Of a stretch of 64,000 nucleotides of DNA, positions 17,556 to 25,833 are shown in pieces (positions within the stretch are counted from its first letter, which is position 1; every line of letters begins with the position of its first letter). The DNA comes from Oecophyllibacter saccharovorans (GTDB lineage: Bacteria; Pseudomonadota; Alphaproteobacteria; Acetobacterales; Acetobacteraceae). The position numbers and the translations under genes were made by a program. The DNA is taken from positions 1,612,001 to 1,676,000 of the forward strand of contig NZ_CP038143.1 in the NCBI RefSeq assembly GCF_006542375.1, read 5' to 3'. The notes beneath the pieces were generated by a model. The model had not been told where the DNA came from. It was given only the letters and a program-made list of their open reading frames with translations, and searched no databases.

Positions 17556-17694
17556 TGAGAGCTGAAAGCAGACGCGAATCTGTCTGGAAGGGGATATTAC
17601 CCCAACCTTCTCTCCCCGCGAAGCGAAAGCAGCGCTTGGTGTGTTCATCCTCCCCATCCTGTGGCGCTGTTGCCACAGTCCGGCGGAGGGGCTG

Positions 17695-19782
17695 TCACAG
17701 CTCAGGCGCTGGTTTCCCTGGTTTTCCGGGCTTCACTGGGCGCTGCCGGGGCGTGCGTCCTTCGCGAGGCACGCAGCCTTTGCTGCACAGATACTCATAA
17801 AGCGCCCCGGCCTCGACCTCGCTGCTGGTGAAGGCCTCGCCCAGGCGGCGCAGCAGCACGAAGCTGAGGCGGCCATGGCGCGCTTTTTTGTCACGGCGCA
17901 TGTGCTCCAGGAGCTTTCCGGCCTCCAGTCGTTCCCCCCGCTCACCCAGGGGGGGCAGGTCGTGGAGCGATACGGGCATTTCCAGGGAACGGAGATGGTC
18001 CACCAGGCGCTGCAGGTCCTGCGGTGGGGCCAGCCCCAGCCTGACCGACATTTCCAGCGCCATGACCATGCCGATGGAAACCGCCTCGCCGTGCAGCAGG
18101 CGGCCGTCAAAGCCGTATTCCGCTTCCAGCGCATGGCCGAAGGTGTGGCCCAGATTGAGCAGGGCGCGCCCGTCGGCAGAGGCGCTCTCACGTTCGTCTG
18201 CGCTGACGACGCGGGCCTTGAAGGCACAGGAGCGGCGCACGGCTTCAGCCAGGAGGGCCGGGGTGCCCTCCAGCAGGGCGCGGCCGTGGCGCTCGCACCA
18301 GGCCAGCAGGTCGGGGTCGGCAATGGCGGCGGATTTGACGATCTCGGCATAGCCCGCCTTGAGCTGGCGCTTGGGCAGGGTTGCCAGAACGGAGGTATCG
18401 GCCAGCACCAGAACCGGCTGCCAGAAAGCCCCGATCAGGTTCTTGCCGCCCCCGGCCACGCGCCCGTCTTGTGCTTCTTCTGGAGCTTCATCGGCTTCAC
18501 TGCTGCCGAGATTGACGCCCGTCTTGCCGCCCACCGAGCTGTCCACCTGCGCCAGCAGGGTGGTGGGGATCTGGATGAAGGGCAGGCCGCGCATCGCCGT
18601 GGCGGCCATGAAACCCGTCAGGTCGCCCACCACGCCGCCGCCCAGGGCGATGAGGGTGGTGCTGCGGTCGATTCCCAGGCCCAGGAGCTGCCCCATCAGG
18701 CGGCTGTACTGCGCCAGGGTCTTGCTGCTCTCGCCTGGCGGCAGGGTGAGCACGTCGATTCGTAGCTTGCCGAAAGGGGTTTCAGCGTCTTTCAGCCCGT
18801 CCAGAAGCGTGTCCAGGTGCAGCCCGGCCACCGTCTCGTCAGTGACGATGACAGCGTGCGCGCCCTTGAGATGGGGCACCAGCAGGTCACGCGCGCGCTC
18901 CAGCAGGCCCGATCCGGTGAGGATGTCGTAGCTGCTCTCTTTTTCGCCCGGTTTGTCTCCCGCCGTGTTCCCCAGGCGGACCGTCAGCCGCTCGAGCGGC
19001 GCGAAGTTCTTCAGCCCCTGTTGGATGAGGGTCACGCCCTGTTCCACGCTTTCGTCTCCGCAATCGATCGTCAGGTCCGCCTCAGCGTAGAACGGCGCGC
19101 GTGCGGCGGCGAGTTTTTTCAGGGTCTCGGCCGGGTCGGCTTCAGCCAGCAGCGGGCGTTCGGCCCGCTTGTGGAGCACGCGTCTCAGCAGCACCTCCAG
19201 CGGGGCGCGCAGCCAGATCGTGCAGGTGCCGGGCGTGGCGCGGATGACCTGGCGCGTGCGCGGGTTCATCCACGCCCCGCCGCCGGTGGCAAGCACGCAG
19301 GGCCCGCTGCGCAGCAGGCGGCGGATGACCCGGTGCTCGCCTGCGCGGAAATGCGCTTCGCCGTGGCGGCTGAAGATCTCCGCCACCGTGCAGCCGGCAG
19401 CGCGTTCGATCTCCGCATCCACGTCAATGAAGGGCAGGTTGTACAGGCGCGCAAGCAGGCGGCCGAGCGTCGTTTTCCCCACCCCCATCAGCCCGACCAG
19501 CACCAGGATGCGCGGCGGCCGCACGCCAGGCAGAGGGTCGGGCAGAGGCGTGGCCCCGGCGGTTTTCAGTTGCCCCTTGCCCGGTTTGCGCCCTGTTTTC
19601 CTGTGGCTGTCCCTGCGGGCGGGGTCGCGCTTGTCAGAGCGGCCGGGGGCAGGAGGGCGTCCTGCCCTGCCGGGGCGCGGAGGAGGATGAGGGGACATAA
19701 GGCCTTTTCTATCATGGGGAGAAACCCCTATCCTAGGGGCCGTTCGTCTTTCCTGCTTCGGGGGCCTGCTTTGACGGGGCAT
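17695..19782 (-). CDS. aroKB: Bifunctional shikimate kinase / 3-dehydroquinate synthase
   Basis: 695-residue fusion of two shikimate-pathway enzymes. Residues about 1-88 are a basic, Pro-rich, probably disordered leader. Shikimate kinase follows with Walker A GLMGVGKTT (97-105), FIDVDAEIE, LATGGGAW and RAERPLL. From about 285 comes dehydroquinate synthase with LPPGESSKT, GGGVVGDLTGF, QIPTTLLAQVDSSVGGKTG, then metal ligands in NLGHTFGHALE and HGEAVSIGM. Between GGKTGVNL and GGKNLIGAFWQP sits an extra acidic loop of about 20 residues (426-445) that most AroB proteins lack. Start uncertain: ATG 19782 or the in-frame ATG at 19698 (with AAAGG four bases ahead), which only shortens the disordered leader. 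No frameshift separates the domains. Confidence 0.94.
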   Translation of the reverse strand: MPRQSRPPKQERRTAPRIGVSPHDRKGLMSPHPPPRPGRAGRPPAPGRSDKRDPARRDSHRKTGRKPGKGQLKTAGATPLPDPLPGVRPPRILVLVGLMGVGKTTLGRLLARLYNLPFIDVDAEIERAAGCTVAEIFSRHGEAHFRAGEHRVIRRLLRSGPCVLATGGGAWMNPRTRQVIRATPGTCTIWLRAPLEVLLRRVLHKRAERPLLAEADPAETLKKLAAARAPFYAEADLTIDCGDESVEQGVTLIQQGLKNFAPLERLTVRLGNTAGDKPGEKESSYDILTGSGLLERARDLLVPHLKGAHAVIVTDETVAGLHLDTLLDGLKDAETPFGKLRIDVLTLPPGESSKTLAQYSRLMGQLLGLGIDRSTTLIALGGGVVGDLTGFMAATAMRGLPFIQIPTTLLAQVDSSVGGKTGVNLGSSEADEAPEEAQDGRVAGGGKNLIGAFWQPVLVLADTSVLATLPKRQLKAGYAEIVKSAAIADPDLLAWCERHGRALLEGTPALLAEAVRRSCAFKARVVSADERESASADGRALLNLGHTFGHALEAEYGFDGRLLHGEAVSIGMVMALEMSVRLGLAPPQDLQRLVDHLRSLEMPVSLHDLPPLGERGERLEAGKLLEHMRRDKKARHGRLSFVLLRRLGEAFTSSEVEAGALYEYLCSKGCVPREGRTPRQRPVKPGKPGKPAPEL

Positions 19783-19832
19783 CCGGAGCCCTGTTCTTGT
19801 ACCCCTCCCGGCTGCTCAGCGGAGCGGCCTTT

Positions 19833-19852
19833 CTGGAATCTACTGGAATCTA
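19833..19852. repeat. 10-bp perfect tandem repeat ahead of the Pro/Ala-rich membrane protein
   Basis: CTGGAATCTA is present twice without a gap, ending six bases before the ATG at 19859. No Shine-Dalgarno sequence is visible between the repeat and the start codon. Confidence 0.9.
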
Positions 19853-19858
19853 GCTCTC

Positions 19859-20254
19859 ATGAAAGAATCATCGCGGATTGTCACCTTTATCTGTGTGGTG
19901 TTCGTTCTCGTTCTGGCCATAGGTGGCGCCGCCCTGTATTTCCTCGGCTCCGCGACCCCGCCGGCCCAGACGCCCGTCCAGAAAACGATCCCCCTGCCTG
20001 GCAGCGGCCACGGGGACCTGCCTACCTTGCCGGCAGGCGCGCCCAGCACCAGCCCGTCCCTGCCGACGGTGCCCGCGCCTGCAACGCCTGCTGCCCAGGC
20101 CCCGGCTGCGCCTGCGCCCGTGCTGCCGCCGCTGCCTGCAGCCGGTGCGCCTGCCGCTTCACCCGCCCCCGCGCCGGCCCTCCCGCCGGTAACGCCTGCG
20201 CCTGCAGCCCCAGCCCGGGCGCCGCTTTCTCCCACCCCTGTCATCGCCCATTGA
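19859..20254 (+). CDS. Small single-pass membrane protein with Pro/Ala-rich tail
   Basis: 131-residue protein of unknown function. After a short N-terminus (MKESSR) comes one strong transmembrane segment (about 7-30, IVTFICVVFVLVLAIGGAAL). About 95 residues follow that are almost only Pro, Ala, Ser, Thr, Leu and Gly, without recognisable domains, so the rest is likely an extended periplasmic or cytoplasmic linker. Repeated PAP motifs resemble TonB-type spacers, but the TonB C-terminal domain is missing. It is divergent from aroKB and 34 bases ahead of xerD. It could in principle be a chance frame in GC-rich DNA, but the clear membrane anchor and its position as the first frame of the xerD unit favour a real gene. 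Confidence 0.7.
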   Translation: MKESSRIVTFICVVFVLVLAIGGAALYFLGSATPPAQTPVQKTIPLPGSGHGDLPTLPAGAPSTSPSLPTVPAPATPAAQAPAAPAPVLPPLPAAGAPAASPAPAPALPPVTPAPAAPARAPLSPTPVIAH

Positions 20255-20277
20255 GCGAGGGGGCTGAGCGAGCGGGG
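20252..20277. repeat. 13-bp tandem repeat spanning a stop codon and the xerD ribosome site
   Basis: TGAGCGAGGGGGC is followed by TGAGCGAGCGGGG (11 of 13 identical). The first copy begins with the TGA stop of the upstream gene; the second contains the start of the ribosome site GGGGAGG used by xerD. Confidence 0.75.
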
Positions 20278-20288
20278 AGGCGCGTCCT

Positions 20289-21230
20289 GTGACAGGCGAG
20301 GGGCCGACCAGCGCGGCCGGTGAAAACCAGCCCGCTTCCCGTTCGGAATGGCTGATCGAGGCCTTTCTCGAAATGCTGGCTTCCGAGCGGGGCGCGGCCC
20401 TGCGCACGCGTCAGGCCTACCGGACTGATCTTGAGGATTTTGCCCGCTGGCTGGGCCCGGATTCCATCGCCCGGGCCGACACAGGGCAATTGCGCGCCTA
20501 TCTGGCGCAGCGGGGGCGCGAGGGGCTGTCAGTGCGCACGCAGGCCCGCCGCCTTTCGGCCCTGAGGCAGTTCTACCGTTTCCTGCTGCAGGAGAACCTG
20601 CGCGCTGACAATCCGGTCGCCAGCCAGCCCATGCCTGCCTACCGCCCGGGCCTTCCCCATCCCCTGACGGAAGAGGAAGTAGCGCAGCTGATTGCAGCAG
20701 GCACAACCGGCCATGAGGACCCGCGGCGCGACCTCGTTTCCCGCGCCGCACTGGAGCTGCTTTACACGACCGGGCTGCGGGTGTCGGAGCTGCTGGCTTT
20801 GCCGGCCAGCTGCCTGCAGCGCAACGGGCCCATGCTGCTGGTGCGCGGCAAGGGCGGGCGCGAGCGCCTGGTGCCCTTTTCGGCCCAGGCGCGCCAGGCG
20901 GCCCAGGCGCTGGTGCAGTATGACGCGGTGCTGGCAAGCCCGTGGCTTTTCCCGGGCCGCAAGCCCCAGCGCCCGCTGACCCGCCAGGGCTTCGACCGCA
21001 TCCTGCATGCCTGCGCGCTCAAGGCCGGGCTGGACCCCCAGCGGCTCAGCGCGCATGTGCTGCGCCATTCCTTTGCAACCCACCTGCTCAACCGCGGCGC
21101 GGACCTGCGGGCCCTGCAGATGTTGCTCGGCCATGCCGACATCGCCACCACCCAGATCTACACGCAGGTCATGAGCGAGCGCCTGCAGGAGGTGATGCGC
21201 ACCCATCATCCCCTCAGCGCGCCGGGCTGA
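20289..21230 (+). CDS. xerD: Tyrosine recombinase XerD
   Basis: 313-residue site-specific recombinase that, with XerC, resolves chromosome dimers at dif under FtsK control. The N-terminal SAM-like domain contains RQAYRTDLEDFARWL. The catalytic residues are all visible: R164 (TGLRVSEL), K188 (GKGGRER), H256 and R259 (HVLRHSFATHLL), H282 (LGHADI) and nucleophile Y291 (TTQIYTQV). XerD rather than XerC is preferred from VSELLALP and the RGADLRALQMLLGHADI block, though the two are close. Start is GTG at 20289 behind GGGGAGG with eight-base spacing. No dif-like site was identified in the window. Confidence 0.93.
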   Translation: MTGEGPTSAAGENQPASRSEWLIEAFLEMLASERGAALRTRQAYRTDLEDFARWLGPDSIARADTGQLRAYLAQRGREGLSVRTQARRLSALRQFYRFLLQENLRADNPVASQPMPAYRPGLPHPLTEEEVAQLIAAGTTGHEDPRRDLVSRAALELLYTTGLRVSELLALPASCLQRNGPMLLVRGKGGRERLVPFSAQARQAAQALVQYDAVLASPWLFPGRKPQRPLTRQGFDRILHACALKAGLDPQRLSAHVLRHSFATHLLNRGADLRALQMLLGHADIATTQIYTQVMSERLQEVMRTHHPLSAPG

Positions 21231-21283
21231 GAGGATGAAATAAGGGCTGTTGCCCTGCCGCAGCGCGTGCTATCGGCGCAGGC

Positions 21284-22276
21284 ATGCGCCAGTTCCTAGA
21301 TTTTGAGAAATCAGTCGCCGAGCTTGAAACCAAGATAGACGAGCTCCGGCAGATGGCCCGCCACAATCATCATGTCGGCAAGGGTGATGACCGCAAAGGC
21401 CTTGACGGGGTCAATATCGACGAGGAACTCTCCCGTCTTTCCGACAAGGCCGACAAGCAGCTGCGGACCATCTACAGCAAGCTGACGCCGCTGCAGAAAG
21501 TGCAGGTTGCACGCCATGCCCAGCGCCCCCATACGCTTGACTACATCAAGGCGCTGACCACCGAATTCACCCCCCTTGCAGGCGACCGCACCTTCGGCGA
21601 CGACCAGGCCATGGTGGGCGGTCTGGCACGCTTCCGCGGCCAGCCGGTCGTGGTTCTGGGCACGGAGCGGGGGTGCGATACCGAAAGCCGGCTGAAACAC
21701 AATTTCGGCATGGCCCGGCCCGAAGGCTACCGCAAGGCCCAGCGGCTGATGAAGCTGGCCGGTCGTTTCGGGCTGCCGGTGCTGAGCTTTGTCGACACGG
21801 CCGGCGCGTGGCCCGGCATCGATGCGGAGGCGCGCGGCCAGGCCGAGGCCATCGCCCGCAGCGTGGACACCGCCCTTTCGCTGCGCGTACCCATGATCGC
21901 CACCGTGATCGGGGAAGGCGGCTCGGGCGGGGCCATCGCCATCGCGGCCGCCGACCGGGTGCTGATGCTGGAGCACGCCATCTATTCCGTGATCTCGCCT
22001 GAAGCCGCCGCCTCGATCCTGTGGCGCGACCCCAAGCTTGCGCCCGCTGCCGCCGAGGCGCTGAAGCTGACCGCCCAGGACCTCAAGCGCCTCAAGCTGA
22101 TCGACCGCATCATCGCCGAGCCCACAGGCGGCGCGCAGCGCCTGCCCGAGCAGATGATGACTGCCGTGGGCGAGGCGATCGCCGAGGAGCTGACGCCCCT
22201 GCTGCGCCTGTCGCCTGAAGGGCTGGTGGTGGAACGGCGCGAGCGCTTCCTGGCCATGACCCGCCCGCCGCTCTGA
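21284..22276 (+). CDS. accA: Acetyl-CoA carboxylase carboxyltransferase subunit alpha
   Basis: 330-residue alpha subunit of the carboxyltransferase that, with AccD, moves CO2 from biotin to acetyl-CoA for fatty-acid synthesis. It begins FLDFEKSVAELETKIDEL and contains HAQRPHTLDYI, GDDQAMVGGLARF, VDTAGAWPGIDAEARGQAE and GEGGSGGAIAIAAADRVLML, the crotonase-fold oxyanion block, then ISPEAAASILWRD. Length is normal. The ATG at 21284 lies 53 bases after xerD; the two may share a transcript. In many alphaproteobacteria accA also follows the xer gene. Confidence 0.97.
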   Translation: MRQFLDFEKSVAELETKIDELRQMARHNHHVGKGDDRKGLDGVNIDEELSRLSDKADKQLRTIYSKLTPLQKVQVARHAQRPHTLDYIKALTTEFTPLAGDRTFGDDQAMVGGLARFRGQPVVVLGTERGCDTESRLKHNFGMARPEGYRKAQRLMKLAGRFGLPVLSFVDTAGAWPGIDAEARGQAEAIARSVDTALSLRVPMIATVIGEGGSGGAIAIAAADRVLMLEHAIYSVISPEAAASILWRDPKLAPAAAEALKLTAQDLKRLKLIDRIIAEPTGGAQRLPEQMMTAVGEAIAEELTPLLRLSPEGLVVERRERFLAMTRPPL

Positions 22277-22299
22277 ACCCCGCTTCAAACCCTGGCCTG

Positions 22300-22331
22300 T
22301 AAAAATATCGGGCCTGTAAAGATTCAGGCCC
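22300..22331 (-). terminator. Probable terminator of the cinA-like gene
   Basis: GGGCCTG (22310-22316) and CAGGCCC (22325-22331) form a seven-pair stem, followed on the minus strand by GATATTTTTA. It overlaps the last codons of the cinA-like gene. The same area carries an imperfect 17-bp tandem repeat: GGCCTGTAAA starts at 22294 and 22311. Confidence 0.6.
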
Positions 22332-23121
22332 CGGGCTCGCCCTTTGTCACCTGCCTGCCGGTCCGGCCAAGCAGGTCGCGCAGGGCCGCGCCGGCTTTTC
22401 TCACCGCGCCTGCGTCATAGCCCTTGGCAACCAGCGTGACCCCGCGCTCATTGCGCGGTGTGGCGTCCGGCTCGAAAGGGTAGGAGCCCAGGTCAAGCGT
22501 GGGGAAGTCCTGCTGGAGTCGGGTCAGGGGGGCGGCGAAATCGCCTTCATAGACGTCAAAGGCATGCCAGGCCTGGCTGCAGAGGGGCGTGGCTGAGGGC
22601 AGGCGGGGCAGCAGCCAGTCCAGCATGGCGCGGAAAATGCGCGGTACGCCGGCCATGACATACACGTTCCCCAGCGCAAAGCCCGGCGCGGTCGAGACGG
22701 AATTCTCGATGGGCGTGGCCCCTTCAGGCAGCCAGGCCATGCGCTGGCGGGCGGCGTTGAAATCGCCGTGGAACGTGCCGTCGGCAAAGAGCTTCTCAAG
22801 CTTGCGGAAGCTATCCTCATGGCGCACAAGCGGCACCCCGAAGGCTTCGGCCACGCAGGCGGCGGTGATGTCGTCATGGGTCGGGCCGATGCCGCCGCTG
22901 GTGAAGACCAGGTCATAGGCGGCCCTGCAGGTGACGATGGACTCGACCAGGCGGGCGCGTATGTCAGGCAGGATGCGCACTTCCTCCAGCCGCAGCCCGC
23001 GGGTATTGAGGGCACGCGCCAGGACAGGCGTGTTGGCGTCTTCGGTGCGCCCGCTGAGGAGCTCATTGCCGATGGCCAGGAAACAGGCGCGCGGCGGCGT
23101 GGGGGAAGAAGCGCTGGTCAC
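22324..23121 (-). CDS. CinA/MoaB-like molybdopterin-binding domain protein
   Basis: 265 residues of the MoCF-biosynthesis fold found in MoaB/Mog and in the N-terminal half of CinA. Blocks: FLAIGNELLSGRTEDANT, FTSGGIGPTHDDITAACVAEAFG and APGFALGNVYVMAGVPRIFRAML match the CinA N-domain, which acts as a nucleotide pyrophosphatase in some bacteria. The C-terminal NMN deamidase (PncC) domain of full-length CinA is absent; that is common in alphaproteobacteria. The ATG at 23121 is divergent from the SMP-30 gene. Specific substrate is not predictable. A GG(I/V)GPTHDD motif is intact, so the active site is probably functional. Confidence 0.88.
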   Translation of the reverse strand: MTSASSPTPPRACFLAIGNELLSGRTEDANTPVLARALNTRGLRLEEVRILPDIRARLVESIVTCRAAYDLVFTSGGIGPTHDDITAACVAEAFGVPLVRHEDSFRKLEKLFADGTFHGDFNAARQRMAWLPEGATPIENSVSTAPGFALGNVYVMAGVPRIFRAMLDWLLPRLPSATPLCSQAWHAFDVYEGDFAAPLTRLQQDFPTLDLGSYPFEPDATPRNERGVTLVAKGYDAGAVRKAGAALRDLLGRTGRQVTKGEPGA

Positions 23122-23230
23122 GTGGGATCTCCGTCAGCAGGAGGCGGTTGGGGCGTGGCGAAGGGGGGTGATTACAGATAGGATAAGGATTAATCAGGGT
23201 GCGTATGAAGCGTCTTGCGCTGTAATCAAA

Positions 23231-23252
23231 TCATACGACGATCACACGACCA
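23231..23252. repeat. 11-bp tandem repeat, 2 copies, between cinA-like and SMP-30 genes
   Basis: TCATACGACGA is followed by TCACACGACCA (9 of 11 identical), in the 160-base divergent region, about 30 bases before the SMP-30 start. Confidence 0.6.
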
Positions 23253-23282
23253 ATCCATGGCTGAGCGGGAAAGAGAGGGATC

Positions 23283-24188
23283 ATGACTGAAAGTGAACTG
23301 GCAGGAACAGGGGCCGCCTCAGCGCCGCAATGCATTCTCGACCTCAAGGCCACGCTGGGGGAAGGGCCGGTCTGGATGGCGGCTGAAAATGCCCTTTACT
23401 TCACCGATATCATGGGCCGGAAGGTGCACCGCTTCCAGCTGGGCACCTGCAAGCTCACTACCTGGGAAGCCCCTGCGCCCGTGGGTTTCCTGCTGCCGGT
23501 CAGCAGCGGCGGCTTTCTGGCCGGCCTGCCTGACGGGCTGCACCGTTTCGATCCGGCCACGGGCGCTTTTGCGCATATGTGCACCGTCGAGCCCGAACAG
23601 CCTGACAACCGCCTCAACGATGGCTGCGTGGACGAGCAGGGCCGCATCTGGTTCGGCACCATGGATACGGCTGAGACCAGCCCCAGCGGCGCCATCTACA
23701 GGGTGGTGGCGCGCCAGAACGAACTTGAGGTGAGCCATTGGGATGAAGGCTACGTCGTCTCCAACGGCCCCGCCCTCTCACCGGACGGAAAGACGCTTTA
23801 TGTCTGCAACAGCCCGCACCAGCGCATTTACGCCTTTGATGTTGACGGCGCCGGCAAGCTGAGCGGCAAGCGGGTCTTCGCCACGTTTGAGAAGGGCTAT
23901 CCGGACGGGCTGGTCACCGACAGCGAAGGCACGCTCTGGTGCGGCACCTGGGGGGGCGGGCAGATCACGCGCCTGCGCCCTGACGGCAGCTTTCTGCCGC
24001 CCATTGCCCTGCCTGTCAGCAATGTCACCAAGGTCGCTTTCGGCGGCGGGGACCTGCGCACGGTTTTCGTGACGACAGCGCGCAAGGGCCTTTCGGAAGA
24101 GCAGCTGGCCCAGGAGCCCCTGGCAGGCGGTCTGTTCTCATTCCAGAGCGAGGTCGCAGGCCTGCCCCAGCAGTTCTTCCAGCTCTGA
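23283..24188 (+). CDS. SMP-30/gluconolactonase family protein
   Basis: 301-residue six-bladed beta-propeller of the SMP-30/LRE family, hydrolysing sugar lactones such as gluconolactone with one bound divalent metal. Visible: LGEGPVWMAAENALYFTDI (metal-ligand Glu), NRLNDGCVDEQGRIWFGTMD (substrate and metal Asn/Asp), NGPALSPDGKTLYVCNS and YPDGLVTDSEGTLWCGTWGGG (catalytic Asp). No signal peptide, so probably cytoplasmic. In acetic acid bacteria such enzymes open lactones from periplasmic or cytoplasmic sugar oxidation. Other family members are luciferin-regenerating enzymes, so the exact lactone is open. The ATG at 23283 follows GAAAGAGAGGG. Confidence 0.9.
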   Translation: MTESELAGTGAASAPQCILDLKATLGEGPVWMAAENALYFTDIMGRKVHRFQLGTCKLTTWEAPAPVGFLLPVSSGGFLAGLPDGLHRFDPATGAFAHMCTVEPEQPDNRLNDGCVDEQGRIWFGTMDTAETSPSGAIYRVVARQNELEVSHWDEGYVVSNGPALSPDGKTLYVCNSPHQRIYAFDVDGAGKLSGKRVFATFEKGYPDGLVTDSEGTLWCGTWGGGQITRLRPDGSFLPPIALPVSNVTKVAFGGGDLRTVFVTTARKGLSEEQLAQEPLAGGLFSFQSEVAGLPQQFFQL

Positions 24189-24242
24189 GCCTGCCTGACG
24201 CTGACTCTGGCCCTGGCCCTGCTCCAGGACGGAGACGGGGAT

Positions 24243-24695
24243 TCAGGGCGAGAAGCGCTGGAAATAGGCCTCAAGCCTGGGCACGAGCGGCAGGTCCGGC
24301 TTCAGCAGCTGTAGCCCGCCCAGGGCCTCGGGGCGGATCCAGGCCAAGGTCTGGTTCTCCCGGCTGGTCGGCGTGCCTTCCCAGTGCTGCAGCAGATAGA
24401 CCGGCATGAGCAGGTGGAAGGACCCGCAATCGGTGCTGATGAAGGTGAAGGGTTCCAGATCTTCCTCCAGCGCTTCTATCCCGAGCTCTTCGCCCAGCTC
24501 GCGCACCAGGGCGCGTTCAGGCGATTCATCGCGCTCCACCTTGCCGCCTGGAAACTCCCACCATCCCGCATAGGACTTTCCCTCAGGCCGCTGGGCAACC
24601 AGGATCTGGCCTTCGCGGTCAATGAGCACAGCGGCCACCACCAGCAGGATGCGCCTGGTTCTGGCCTGATTGGTGCGGGGCGGGGTGGGGGACAT
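24243..24695 (-). CDS. mutT: MutT-type Nudix hydrolase
   Basis: 150-residue Nudix protein. The Nudix box starts GGKVERDESPERALVRE (GX5EX7RE) and continues as LGEELGIE. VVAAVLIDREGQILVAQRP and the tail LPLVPRLEAYF are typical of MutT, which removes 8-oxo-dGTP from the nucleotide pool. WWEFPGGK upstream of the box and a Trp-containing block (TLAWIRPEAL) fit the (d)NTP pyrophosphohydrolase subgroup. In several alphaproteobacteria mutT lies next to argJ; here it follows a DUF815 ATPase gene on the same strand, separated by about 100 bases with a three-copy repeat. Assignment to MutT rather than another Nudix enzyme is likely but not certain. Confidence 0.88.
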   Translation of the reverse strand: MSPTPPRTNQARTRRILLVVAAVLIDREGQILVAQRPEGKSYAGWWEFPGGKVERDESPERALVRELGEELGIEALEEDLEPFTFISTDCGSFHLLMPVYLLQHWEGTPTSRENQTLAWIRPEALGGLQLLKPDLPLVPRLEAYFQRFSP

Positions 24696-24734
24696 CGGGA
24701 AATCTCCTGGCTGAATGGGGCGGAACGCTTAACG

Positions 24735-24773
24735 GAAATATGTGGCAGAAATATCAGTCGGAAATATCAGCCG
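24735..24773. repeat. 13-bp tandem repeat, 3 copies, between DUF815 gene and mutT
   Basis: GAAATATGTGGCA, GAAATATCAGTCG and GAAATATCAGCCG start at 24735, 24748 and 24761. The unit is AT-richer than the flanks. It lies about 40 bases upstream of the mutT start on the minus strand. Confidence 0.85.
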
Positions 24774-24794
24774 CTTTTCAGGGACCGGTCTTTT

Positions 24795-25715
24795 TCAGGT
24801 GCCGGCCTGCTCAGCGGCCAGGGCGGTGATGAACTGGGCGGCGACGCGGCCTGAGCGGGCGCCGCGCGCCAGGCTCCAGGCCAGGGCGCGTTTTTCCAGC
24901 TCCGCTGCAGGCAGCGCCAGGCCGCGGTGCTGCGCATGGGCGTGGACGATGCGCAGGTAATCCTCCTGCCGCGCCCCGTGCACGCCAAGCCACAGCCCGA
25001 ACCGGTCTGAAAGGGAGATCCGCTCTTCCACCGTTTCGCTCCCCTGAAGGCCTGCCGGCAGCTCTGCTATTTCATCCCCTTCGATCCTGCTGCGCGGCAT
25101 GAGATGGCGGCGGTTGGAGGTGGCGTAGAGCAGGACATTGTCCGGGCAGCCGGCAAGGCCGCCATCAAGCAGGCTCTTGAGGGATTTATAGTCCTCATCC
25201 TCGCTTTCGAAGGAGAGGTCATCAAGGAACAGGATCATCTGCCGCCGCACATTGCCGAGCCGGTCCAGCAAGGCGTGCAGTGCGCCAAGCCCGCTGCGGC
25301 TGACCTCCACGAGCGCCAGGGTTCCGGGGACAGCCAGTCTGCCTGCGCGGATCTCCTCATTGACCTGGCCCACAAGGGACCTGACGAGGCTTGATTTCCC
25401 CATGCCGCGCGCGCCCCACAGCAGGGCGTGGTTGCCGCGCTGGCCCCGGGCGAACAGGCGGGTGTTCTGAAGCAGCTGTTTCTTCTGGCCCTCAAGCCCG
25501 CAGAGCAGGGAAAGCGGCAGGGTGCCTGAAACCCCGTTTTCTGAAGGCCCTCCAAGCGCGTGGAGGCCGGATTTCTCCCCGCGCCAGATGAAGCGCTCAT
25601 GCCGCGGATCTGCTGGGTCCGCCCAGGGGGCCGGCGCATTGCTGGCCAGTCGCTCCAGGCTTTCGGCAATGCGCTGCAGGACAGGCAGCAGGGCAGGGAG
25701 ATCGGAAGAAGGCAT
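24795..25715 (-). CDS. DUF815 family P-loop ATPase
   Basis: 306-residue AAA-type ATPase of the uncharacterised DUF815 family. Walker A is LLWGARGMGKSSLVRSL, Walker B is MILFLDDLSFES, the sensor 1 region is VLLYATSNRRHL, and DRFGLWLGVH with an Arg finger-like region follows. The N-terminal 60 residues form a short helical domain. The frame is open further upstream, but the ATG at 25715 starts MPSSDLPALLPVLQRIAESL, a normal N-terminus. The family is widespread in alphaproteobacteria; its cellular role is not established. It is divergent from yajC (about 120 bases) and upstream of mutT. Confidence 0.88.
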   Translation of the reverse strand: MPSSDLPALLPVLQRIAESLERLASNAPAPWADPADPRHERFIWRGEKSGLHALGGPSENGVSGTLPLSLLCGLEGQKKQLLQNTRLFARGQRGNHALLWGARGMGKSSLVRSLVGQVNEEIRAGRLAVPGTLALVEVSRSGLGALHALLDRLGNVRRQMILFLDDLSFESEDEDYKSLKSLLDGGLAGCPDNVLLYATSNRRHLMPRSRIEGDEIAELPAGLQGSETVEERISLSDRFGLWLGVHGARQEDYLRIVHAHAQHRGLALPAAELEKRALAWSLARGARSGRVAAQFITALAAEQAGT

Positions 25716-25833
25716 GGGCGGGGTCTCGGCCTGAGGGCCAGGTGAGGGCAGAAAACCGGTCCTGCTTGACGCGGCCGGGGTGGAGGGACGATATGGTGTC
25801 TCACTTTTCCCCTCAAGGCATAATGGACAGCCC

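Noticed and set aside
17659-17678. Terminator of aroKB formed by CTGTGGC/GCCACAG
   Set aside because: Seven-pair stem with no T-run on the minus strand; kept only as a possible weak hairpin.
24735-24773. Regulator operator array controlling mutT
   Set aside because: Three 13-bp copies are real, but with so many unrelated tandem repeats in the window a general duplication tendency explains it better than a specific operator.
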